A DNA stretch of 64,000 nt, taken from NCBI GenBank assembly GCA_019694975.1, contig JAIBAY010000002.1, forward strand, positions 323,252-387,251, read 5' to 3'. Source of the stretch: Chitinophagales bacterium (GTDB lineage Bacteria > Bacteroidota > Bacteroidia > Chitinophagales > UBA10324). Positions 56,878 to 64,000 of the stretch are shown piece after piece. The notes beneath the pieces are model-generated. The model did not search any database. It worked only from the letters and a program-made list of their open reading frames with translations, and was not told where the DNA came from. The position numbers were made by a program, and so were the translations under genes. Within the stretch, counting starts at the first letter, position 1. Each line of letters begins with the position of its first letter.

Positions 56878-56885
56878 TAATTTTA
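56855..56885 (+). promoter_or_regulatory. Candidate promoter of the first tandem adhesin gene
   Basis: TTCG (56855-56858), 19 bp, then TAATTTTA (56878-56885), a 7-of-8 match to TAnnTTTG. The layout is the same as the promoter of the paralogous gene downstream (TTCG, 19 bp, TAAATTTG), with the proposed ATA start 20 bp beyond the -7 box. Confidence 0.4.
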
Positions 56886-56904
56886 GAACCTGACACACGT
56901 CGCC

Positions 56905-59238
56905 ATACCATTTTTCTACAGGACATCATCCGCTTATTTTTCAGTACTGCTGTTCATGCAGCTGATCATGTTTACCCGAACAACCTTTGCGCAGATTCCC
57001 ACCGAACAGGATTGTCTCGGCGCCATTCCGATATGCGACTTCATCTGGACGACGGGTAGTTCCACTCTGGGTAGCGGCAATTATCTGAATGAAGTAAGCC
57101 CGGGCACCTGCCTCGTTTCCGGCGAATTAAACAGCACCTGGTTTACGTTTACGGTCATCAATTCCGGTGATCTTGCTTTTGTGATCACGCCGATAGACCT
57201 TACCGCCGATTATGACTGGGCACTCTATAATCTTACGAATGCATCTTGTGAAGAAATACCTACCAACGGTTCCCTGATGGCGAGTTGCAATTCATCACAA
57301 TATGGGGTAACCGGTATTTCTTCTACCGGCAGCGGCAACTGGAATGGCCCCGGACCTACACTGGCATTTAACTACCTTTTACCGGTTGCAGCCGGTGAAA
57401 CCTTTGCATTAAATATTCATAACTGGAGCACTTCCAATGGCGGATATTCCATCGATTTCTCCACTTCCACCGCAACCATCTTTGATACCGTACCGCCAAT
57501 ACTTCAGATTGTTTCAACCATCGGATGTAATCCTACATCACTCACCTTCACCTTTTCTGAAAACGTGTTATGCAGTACGGTGCAGGCAGGAGATTTTGCA
57601 CTTTCAGGACCTGGCGGACCCTTTGTTATCAGCAGCGTAACAGGTGCAGCCTGTGCAAGCGGCGGTGTGCAGGAAAAAACTTTCATCATCGACTTCTCAC
57701 CGGCATTGGAGAATGGTGAAACATATACTTTCGGATTAACCGGTTTGGCCGGCTATGTAACTGATTTATGCGGAAATATTGCAGATACCTCTTCGCTCGT
57801 ATTCCAGGCGCCGGGGCCGTTGATTCAAACAGACTCCATTCACCAGCCGGTCTGCAGCGCCAACAGCGGGGCTATCTATGTGTCCGGAATCTCAGGAATA
57901 AGTCCCTACAGCTATTCTTTGAATAATGGCGCCTTGCAATCCAGTGGCGCCTTTACCGGACTTTCAGCAGGCAATTATCTGATGACCGTAACGGATAGTG
58001 CAGGTTGCACGGATACATTAACAGTGAATTTATTGCCCGGCCCCGGCGGCGTTGATGCAGCCATCGTTTCTTCCACCAACCTGAAGTGCCCGAATGAATG
58101 CACCGGCAGCATCACCGTAGCAGGTAACGGAGGCACAATGCCATATACTTATGCATGGTCGAATGGCGGACCAGCCTCGTCCACCATCAATAATCTTTGC
58201 GCCGGATATTATACTGCCACCATTATTGATGCCGCCGGATGTTATGATACTGCAGGCGTACTGCTGCAGCAACCTGATACCTTTTTGGTAACAACAACTC
58301 AGCTGGTGCAGCCTTCGTGTAATGGCTATGCTGATGGACACATTACTGTTAATGTTTCGGGCGGAACGCCGGGTTATACATTTGAATGGTCGCCGGAAGG
58401 CGGCACAGGTTTAACAACCACCAACATCGCTGCGGGATTATATACTGTTCTGGTTACCGATGCAAAACAATGTACCTATAGCGCCATTGTGATTTTATCA
58501 CAACCGGCACCGGTGACTGTTACGCCACCTGCTGATACCATTGTCTGCGTTGGAACAGGCGGAGATTTGTTTGCCGATGCCAATGGCGGCACTCCACCAT
58601 ACTCCTTCATTTGGGAAAATATTTACACCGGCAATCCATTTCCTGTTGCTCCTCTTCATGACACAGCTTATTCAGCTATTGCCATCGACAGTCATGGCTG
58701 TCAGAGTGAGCCGCAGGTTTTTAATGTTATTGTTGACCAAGTTCCTGTTGTGGATTTGGGGAAGGACTCTATCCTGTGTATTGGAGACTCTATTGTACTA
58801 TCCGCTGCATTTCCAGGGGCATCTTACAGCTGGCAGGATGGATCCACGGCCGATAATTTTACCATTCTGCTTCCAGGTATCTATTGGGTGACGGTTTACA
58901 ACACTTGCTTTGACACTTCCGACACATTGATTGCTGATTACACCGATTGTTCCGCCTGTGTACACTATCCTACCGGATTTTCGCCTGACGGTAATCAGCA
59001 GAATGACCTTTTCCGACCCGTAATCACCTGCCCGGTGAGTGAATACAATATGAAAATATTTAACCGCTGGGGACAACTGATCTTTGAAACCAGCAACGTG
59101 AATGATGGCTGGAACGGTGAATATCTGCAGCAACCGGCCGAAGTGGGAGTTTATGTTTGGACAGTAGATTATACAGGCCTTCGCCATGCAACCTACTTCA
59201 CCGAAAAATTGTCAGGCAATGTGACGCTCCTCCGCTAA
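56905..59238 (+). CDS. Tandem adhesin-like T9SS protein A (probable ATA start)
   Basis: 777 aa if translation starts at ATA (56905), 760 aa from the first ATG (56956). The first 30 residues from the ATA align without gaps to the signal peptide of the paralogue at 59367 and supply the missing N-terminal part of the hydrophobic core. The ATG start would leave only about a 13-residue leader. Domains: a Cys-containing beta domain (DCLGAIPICDF, DYDWALYNLTNASC), an SbsA-type Ig-like domain (LTFTFSENVLCS, VTDLCGNIAD), at least three SprB-type repeats, and a type B gliding-motility sorting domain (YPTGFSPDGNQQNDLF, KIFNRWGQLIFE, GNVTLLR). It is a probable surface adhesin. Confidence 0.85.
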   Translation: MPFFYRTSSAYFSVLLFMQLIMFTRTTFAQIPTEQDCLGAIPICDFIWTTGSSTLGSGNYLNEVSPGTCLVSGELNSTWFTFTVINSGDLAFVITPIDLTADYDWALYNLTNASCEEIPTNGSLMASCNSSQYGVTGISSTGSGNWNGPGPTLAFNYLLPVAAGETFALNIHNWSTSNGGYSIDFSTSTATIFDTVPPILQIVSTIGCNPTSLTFTFSENVLCSTVQAGDFALSGPGGPFVISSVTGAACASGGVQEKTFIIDFSPALENGETYTFGLTGLAGYVTDLCGNIADTSSLVFQAPGPLIQTDSIHQPVCSANSGAIYVSGISGISPYSYSLNNGALQSSGAFTGLSAGNYLMTVTDSAGCTDTLTVNLLPGPGGVDAAIVSSTNLKCPNECTGSITVAGNGGTMPYTYAWSNGGPASSTINNLCAGYYTATIIDAAGCYDTAGVLLQQPDTFLVTTTQLVQPSCNGYADGHITVNVSGGTPGYTFEWSPEGGTGLTTTNIAAGLYTVLVTDAKQCTYSAIVILSQPAPVTVTPPADTIVCVGTGGDLFADANGGTPPYSFIWENIYTGNPFPVAPLHDTAYSAIAIDSHGCQSEPQVFNVIVDQVPVVDLGKDSILCIGDSIVLSAAFPGASYSWQDGSTADNFTILLPGIYWVTVYNTCFDTSDTLIADYTDCSACVHYPTGFSPDGNQQNDLFRPVITCPVSEYNMKIFNRWGQLIFETSNVNDGWNGEYLQQPAEVGVYVWTVDYTGLRHATYFTEKLSGNVTLLR

Positions 59239-59318
59239 CGTCTGACGGAAGACTCTCTGCATAATCACGGTGTTTGCAAGTGGAATTGAAAGTATGTCGA
59301 TAACACAGTAAGATTGAT

Positions 59319-59349
59319 TTCGCCTGCTGACAAATGATTCATAAATTTG
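59319..59349 (+). promoter_or_regulatory. Promoter of the second tandem adhesin gene
   Basis: TTCG (59319-59322), a 19-bp spacer and TAAATTTG (59342-59349), the latter a full TAnnTTTG match. The ATG lies 17 bp further on, at 59367. Confidence 0.5.
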
Positions 59350-59366
59350 AGCATCTTTAAAATTGC

Positions 59367-61706
59367 ATGCGCCACCTTTACAAGATAACTGCGGGATATC
59401 TCTGTCTATTGATTGGATGCTGCCTTATGTTGCAGCCGGCTGCTTGCATTGCGCAGATTCCTACCTTCCAGGATTGCCTGGGAGCAATTCCGGTTTGCAA
59501 CCAGGTTTATCAGACACCAAGTTCAACATTCGGAACCGGTAACTATCCCAACGAACAAGGCCCTGGCACTTGCCTTATTCCGGGTGAATATAACAGCAGC
59601 TGGTACACTTTTAATATCAGCAGCAGCGGAACCTTTGCATTCACCATTGTGCCTGCCTCACCCGGTGCTGATTATGACTGGGCCATGTATAATCTGACCA
59701 ATGCAAGCTGTGCTGAAATTCAGACGAATGGTTCGCTGATGGTGAGTTGCAATTCTTCGCAGTACGGCTTCACCGGTATTTCCGCCAGCGGTTCCGGTAA
59801 CTGGAACGGTCCCGGCCCGACGAATGCCTTCAATGCTTTGCTGAATGTAAACGCCGGAGAAACCTATGTACTGAATATCAATAACTGGAGCGGCACAACA
59901 GGTGGTTATACCGTTGACTTCAGCAGCTCAACGGCTTCCATTTTTGATACCGTGAAGCCTTATATCAGCAGTATAGATCCTGTCATCTGCAATAACAGTC
60001 AACTCACATTTAATTTTTCTGAAAATATTCTTTGTGGCAGCGTACAGGCAGCTGACTTTTTAATTACCGGCCCCGGCGGCCCTTATACGATCAGCAGCGT
60101 AGCCGGAGCCACCTGCCTCGCAGGCGGAACGGCAGAAGTAACCTTTACGGCGAATGTTTCTCCGGCCATCACTACCGGCGGCAATTATCTTTTGCATCTA
60201 ACCAGCTTATCAGGATCAGTTACAGATCTGTGCGGACTCAATGCAGATACGGCCGCTGTGCCATTCTTTGTAAGTGCTGTGCAGGCCGTGATTGATTCAG
60301 TGGTACAACCCACCTGCGGCGGTTATAACGGAGAAATCTTCGCATCAGGCACCGTTGGCACACCACCCTATCAGTTTTCCATCAATGGAAGCCCTTATCA
60401 AAACGGCAGCTCATTTAGTGGCATGGACAGCGGTACCTATTACATCACTGTCAAGGATTCTTTTGGATGCGTCGATACTGCCATTGTAACTTTCCAGCCT
60501 TCCACCGGTGCCGTAAAAGCCACCAAATTATTCGCGCAGGATATCAATTGCTTTAATGCATGTGACGGTGCAATTTCCGTATCCGGTGAAGGAGGCGTTC
60601 CTCCTTATGCTTATTTATGGAATAACGGTGCACCTCCGAGCGCGAACATCGGTGGCCTCTGCCCTGCTAACTACAAAGTAACTGTAACAGATGCTTATAA
60701 TTGTTCCGATACACTCAGTATCGTCTTAGCTGAACCACCCGAAGTGCATTTCCAGGTAACCGATCTGAAGAATGCGGTGTGCAATGGATATAAAGACGGC
60801 AGTGTGTCACTTAACATCACCGGCGGCAATCCACCTTTTACCTATGTCTGGACTCCTTACGGTGGTGGAAGTAACACAGCAACCGGTCTTGGTGCAGGAG
60901 AATACAACCTTCTGCTGATTGACATTCATCAGTGTAAATACGATACGGTTATTACCATCAAAGAACCGGATCCGCTGGCCATTATATATCCGGGTGATAC
61001 CACCATTTGTTTTGGTACACAGGCACGGCTGACAGCACCAGCCGTTGGAGGCAATGCAGGATTGTATGGTGTCATCTGGAACAATGGCGTTTCAGTTGAT
61101 GACCCATATTTCGTTCAGCCATTTCAGGATCAGACCTATACGGCCGTTGCTTTTGACGACAGTAGTTGTTTCAGTCAGCCACAGGAATACAGGGTGTATG
61201 TAGCTCAAAAACCGCTGATAGATTTAGGAGAAGACTCTGTATTATGTTATGGAGAAGTATTATTCAAAGATGTCTTTTTCCCAGGCGCAGAATACCGATG
61301 GCAGGATGGCTCCATCTATCACGATTATGCGATCCGGGAACCCGGCTTGTATACCGTTGATGCCTACAATAGCTGCTTCCATACATACGACAGCCTTTAT
61401 GTTGCCTTTGATGACTGCGGAAGCTGCCTGCATGTACCCAATGCCTTTACTCCAAACAATGACGGATTAAATGATCTTTTTGTTCCTGCTATTGGCTGTG
61501 ATTTTACATCCTATGATTTCAAAGTATTCAACCGTTGGGGCCAGGTGGTATTTTCTACCAATGATCCCAATGCAGGCTGGAACGGGCAAAACGATAATAA
61601 GCCGGCTGAAATGGGTACTTATGTCTGGACAATTGCTTATGAAGGAACCGAGCATGGCCTGAAACTTTCGGAGCATTTGACCGGTGGCGTAACACTGATC
61701 CGATAG
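59367..61706 (+). CDS. Tandem adhesin-like T9SS protein B
   Basis: 779 aa. A clear signal peptide (MRHLYKITAGYLCLLIGCCL) is followed by the same architecture as its neighbour at 56905: the PTFQDCLGAIPVCN domain, an SbsA-like domain, SprB-type repeats (GEGGVPPYAYLWNNGAPP) and a type B sorting domain (PNAFTPNNDGLNDLFVPA, FKVFNRWGQVVF, GWNGQND, GGVTLIR). The two proteins align over their whole length and are separated by 128 bp, so they arose by tandem duplication. The TAG stop is the first three bases of repeat R3. Confidence 0.92.
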   Translation: MRHLYKITAGYLCLLIGCCLMLQPAACIAQIPTFQDCLGAIPVCNQVYQTPSSTFGTGNYPNEQGPGTCLIPGEYNSSWYTFNISSSGTFAFTIVPASPGADYDWAMYNLTNASCAEIQTNGSLMVSCNSSQYGFTGISASGSGNWNGPGPTNAFNALLNVNAGETYVLNINNWSGTTGGYTVDFSSSTASIFDTVKPYISSIDPVICNNSQLTFNFSENILCGSVQAADFLITGPGGPYTISSVAGATCLAGGTAEVTFTANVSPAITTGGNYLLHLTSLSGSVTDLCGLNADTAAVPFFVSAVQAVIDSVVQPTCGGYNGEIFASGTVGTPPYQFSINGSPYQNGSSFSGMDSGTYYITVKDSFGCVDTAIVTFQPSTGAVKATKLFAQDINCFNACDGAISVSGEGGVPPYAYLWNNGAPPSANIGGLCPANYKVTVTDAYNCSDTLSIVLAEPPEVHFQVTDLKNAVCNGYKDGSVSLNITGGNPPFTYVWTPYGGGSNTATGLGAGEYNLLLIDIHQCKYDTVITIKEPDPLAIIYPGDTTICFGTQARLTAPAVGGNAGLYGVIWNNGVSVDDPYFVQPFQDQTYTAVAFDDSSCFSQPQEYRVYVAQKPLIDLGEDSVLCYGEVLFKDVFFPGAEYRWQDGSIYHDYAIREPGLYTVDAYNSCFHTYDSLYVAFDDCGSCLHVPNAFTPNNDGLNDLFVPAIGCDFTSYDFKVFNRWGQVVFSTNDPNAGWNGQNDNKPAEMGTYVWTIAYEGTEHGLKLSEHLTGGVTLIR

Positions 61707-61835
61707 AAATTATCTCAAAATACCCGGAGTCATCTTGTTCCGATTGATCGGGATCAGGATCTCTTCCATTCATTTACAGATGCAGAAATTAATTCGGCAT
61801 GACCGCATGGATTGCCTGTTTTGAGATAGCTTCTG
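61704..61835 (+). repeat. 132-bp interspersed repeat, copy R3
   Basis: Left end TAGAAATTATCTCAAAA overlaps the stop codon of the adhesin gene (61704-61706). The right end TTTTGAGATAGCTTCTG closes at 61835. The core TCCGAT-TG-ATCGGG and GATCAGGATCTCTTC match R1. It has the same orientation and length as R1 and R2. Confidence 0.85.
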
Positions 61836-61913
61836 ATACTTCCGACCTCCGGTATCACGATATGTACTACCACTAACATGATTCATAGTTCCCTTCTTCA
61901 TATTCACCTGCTA

Positions 61914-62150
61914 ATGGATTTTCCAACGATCATTGCCTCGATTGGCGTCAGCCTCCTGCTCATCGCTTTTTTCCTTCAGGTCTTCCAGCTTACGGATGAG
62001 AGAAGCTATACCTATATCGGACTCAATGTGCTTGGTGCGGCTATTGCCTGCTATGCTTCCTGGCTGATAGAATTTATGCCCTTTGTTATTCTGGAAGGTA
62101 CGTGGGGTGCTGTAGCAATAGGCGGACTGGTGAAGAAACTGCGTAGTTAA
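61914..62150 (+). CDS. Small membrane protein of the CBU_0592 type
   Basis: 78 aa from the Met at 61914; an upstream ATG at 61878 would add 12 less convincing residues. Three hydrophobic helices (PTIIASIGVSLLLIAFFLQV, YIGLNVLGAAIACYASWLIE, PFVILEGTWGAVAIGGLVKK) match the small CBU_0592-like family as I recall it, whose function is unknown. It follows the R3 repeat and stands alone. Confidence 0.75.
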   Translation: MDFPTIIASIGVSLLLIAFFLQVFQLTDERSYTYIGLNVLGAAIACYASWLIEFMPFVILEGTWGAVAIGGLVKKLRS

Positions 62151-62244
62151 GGTATTCTTTCGAACAACAATGCCAGTTGTTTCATGCTGCACCTTTTGGG
62201 CTTCATTTTCCCGGGTGATTTAGTTGAAGACTGTTGCAAACAAA

Positions 62245-64000
62245 CTATTGAATTTCCGGAACGAAAAGCAGACGGGCCTGTGTGCCCTTCATGTCGGAAA
62301 TTAACTGAAGCTGTTCGTAAACCGAATAAAAAGCCCCGAGTTTCGATTTTAGCGCACTTTGCTCTTTGCCTTCTCTGAACATACTGATCAGTTCAAACAT
62401 ATCCTTATCCACCTCCGGATATTCCACAAGCCGGTAGGTGGTTGATTTTGCAAGATGAGTGGCAACGCTGATTGCATCTTCCAGTCCACCCAGCGTATCC
62501 ACCAACCCGAAAGCCAATGCCTGGCTGCCTGTCCATACCCGGCCTTGTGCAATGGTATCTACGAGGGACGGATCTAATTTCCTGCCCTTTGCCACAGTTG
62601 ATTTAAAGTCGCGATAGATGCTGTCAACGCCTCTTTGCACAATCACTTTTTCATCCTCACGCATCGGGCGGGAGACATCGCCAAAATCAGAATATCTGCC
62701 TGTGTTAACACCGTCGAAGTTTATACCGAGTTTGTCCTCCAGCAATTTCTGCATATTGGGATAGATGCCAAATACACCAATAGACCCCGTGAGTGTATTC
62801 GGCTGTGCAACAATTTTAGTTGCATAAGCTGAAACGTAATAACCGCCGGACGCAGCATAATCACCCATCGAAACCACCACCGGTTTTTTTGCAGCCGTGA
62901 GTTGCACTTCACGTGCAATGATATCGGAAGCCAGTGCGCTGCCGCCAGGTGAATTCACCCTGAACACAACAGCCTTCACTTTATCATCGTCGCGCAATTT
63001 CCTGAGTTGCTTCACAAATTTCTCTGAACCGATATTATCATCGCCTCCTTTACCATCCACAATATCACCGGAGGCAAAGAGTATGGCGATCTTATCCGTT
63101 TCGAGGCTGACTTCTTCTTTTTTGCCCGGTACGGTAAGATACTTCGTCAGTGAAACCATTTGAATCTTATCATCTTCGCCAAGTTTGAGCTGTGCTCTCA
63201 GGTAATCGCGCACCTGGTCATCGAACCATGTCTCGTCGACAAGGCCATAACTTTTGGCATCACGTGCATTTTGCACCAGCAGGTTATTGTTGATGCTGTC
63301 AAGCTGCAGTATGCCGATCTTTCTGCTTTCGGCAATATTTCTCATCACCTTGTCATACACATCCTTCAGGAGCGTCATCGTCATTAATTCATTTTCCCTG
63401 CTCATAGAATCGAGGCGGAAGGGCTCTGTGGCGGATTTGAATTTGCCATCATAAAAAACCTGTGCCTGAATGCCGACTTTGTCAAGCAGTCCTTTGAAAA
63501 AAGGATATTGTGCACTCATGCCGTTGAATTCAACCACTCCTTTTGGATTCAGTATCACCTTATCGGCCACGCTGCAGAGGTAATAGGCTTTTTCCGTGTA
63601 TAATTCAGCATAGGCAACCACAAATTTTCCCGACTTTTTAAAATCAAGCAAGGCATTCCTGATTTGTTCCGTATTCGCCATGCCGAGGCCTATATATCCG
63701 AAACTCAGATAAATACCTTTGATGGAAGGATCGGTCTTCGCCTTTTCTATATTCTTCATGATGTCATAAACTCCCGGCGCTATGGCAGGTTTAAAATCGG
63801 CAAACGACATACCCTGGAAAGGAATGTAAGTCGTTTGTTCCGGGATCTCATAACTCAGGTTTAGATTCAGTACGCTGTTCGGCTTTACGCTGGCCGTTTC
63901 AATGCTTGAAAATGAAGATGCCAAAGCCGCGATAAAAGCGATGACAATAAACAGAAGCAGCAGGCTGCCAATTATGAAAGCGAGCAAAGAACCAAAAAAT
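62245..64000 (-). CDS. sppA: Signal peptide peptidase SppA, 5' end beyond the window
   Basis: At least 585 codons with the start outside the window. The frame is still open at 64000 and already inside the N-terminal membrane helix (LLAFIIGSLLLLFIVIAFIAA). It is a two-repeat (67 kDa type) membrane serine protease with a Ser/Lys dyad. Repeat 1 contains GIYLSFGYIGLG and the Lys-bearing SVADKVILNPKG. Repeat 2 contains VFRVNSPGGSALASDIIA and the catalytic Ser in DYAASGGYYVSA, then NTLTGSIGVFG. It degrades cleaved signal peptides. The TTG at 63987 is not the true start. Confidence 0.95.
   Translation of the reverse strand, partial: FFGSLLAFIIGSLLLLFIVIAFIAALASSFSSIETASVKPNSVLNLNLSYEIPEQTTYIPFQGMSFADFKPAIAPGVYDIMKNIEKAKTDPSIKGIYLSFGYIGLGMANTEQIRNALLDFKKSGKFVVAYAELYTEKAYYLCSVADKVILNPKGVVEFNGMSAQYPFFKGLLDKVGIQAQVFYDGKFKSATEPFRLDSMSRENELMTMTLLKDVYDKVMRNIAESRKIGILQLDSINNNLLVQNARDAKSYGLVDETWFDDQVRDYLRAQLKLGEDDKIQMVSLTKYLTVPGKKEEVSLETDKIAILFASGDIVDGKGGDDNIGSEKFVKQLRKLRDDDKVKAVVFRVNSPGGSALASDIIAREVQLTAAKKPVVVSMGDYAASGGYYVSAYATKIVAQPNTLTGSIGVFGIYPNMQKLLEDKLGINFDGVNTGRYSDFGDVSRPMREDEKVIVQRGVDSIYRDFKSTVAKGRKLDPSLVDTIAQGRVWTGSQALAFGLVDTLGGLEDAISVATHLAKSTTYRLVEYPEVDKDMFELISMFREGKEQSALKSKLGAFYSVYEQLQLISDMKGTQARLLFVPEIQ

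Noticed and set aside
1-64000. tRNA, rRNA, CRISPR, prophage or riboswitch
   Set aside because: I scanned for cloverleaf-type inverted repeats, direct-repeat/spacer arrays, integrases and known riboswitch cores in the intergenic regions and found none. A by-eye scan cannot exclude a diverged small RNA.

Overview
The window looks like a chromosomal stretch of a free-living, gliding-type member of the Bacteroidota, most like the Chitinophagales/Saprospiria. Four things point there. Eleven secreted proteins end in type IX secretion (T9SS) sorting domains (eight type A, three gliding-motility/type B). Several intact genes are preceded by promoters of the TAnnTTTG class rather than by Shine-Dalgarno sequences. 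The sigma-54 regulator/LptE/unknown/SecG gene order is one I recall from this phylum. The SusC-style TonB receptor and the MiaB, LipA, RNase R and SppA proteins also fit. I see no rRNA, tRNA, CRISPR array, prophage or transposase.

Layout. 0-4 kb: the tail of a beta-propeller-like gene with a strong terminator, a PKD-domain T9SS protein, a FemAB/GNAT-like acyltransferase, a degenerate HNH-like small protein, and about 0.9 kb of decayed or intergenic DNA. 4-9 kb: a large helical hypothetical protein, then RNase R and a polyprenyl diphosphate synthase. 9-15.3 kb: a conserved hypothetical protein, then a leftward operon miaB - small ORF - sigma-54 activator - lptE - acidic unknown protein - secG. 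15.5-23.1 kb: a cytochrome c/PHM-like copper monooxygenase fusion, then a rightward TetR-TolC-HlyD-EmrB drug efflux operon with an operator-like palindrome inside its promoter, ending in a Gfo/Idh/MocA oxidoreductase. 23.4-38.2 kb: leftward genes, namely an M36-like metalloprotease, a Kir potassium channel, a Kup potassium transporter, a conserved hypothetical protein, an FnIII-sulfatase, an M1 aminopeptidase, an FAD oxidoreductase and an arylsulfotransferase-like protein. 38.6-49 kb: a membrane Fe-S (Hdr-like) oxidoreductase, a subtilase, a PyrR-like phosphoribosyltransferase, an SprB-repeat protein and a large sortilin/BNR-repeat protein. 49-64 kb: lipoyl synthase with an outer-membrane protein, a TonB receptor, a methyltransferase plus two-gene ABC transporter, two tandem paralogous adhesin-like T9SS proteins, a small membrane protein and SppA (cut by the window edge).

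The most notable non-coding structure is a 132-bp interspersed repeat with terminal inverted repeats, present three times in identical orientation at 49.0, 53.9 and 61.7 kb; one copy supplies the stop codon of a T9SS gene. Other points worth attention are a probable AUA start codon in the first of the two tandem adhesin genes (supported by residue-for-residue and promoter alignment with its neighbour), an unreported 56-codon ORF fitted into the miaB operon, and the heme-copper monooxygenase fusion with all PHM copper ligands retained.
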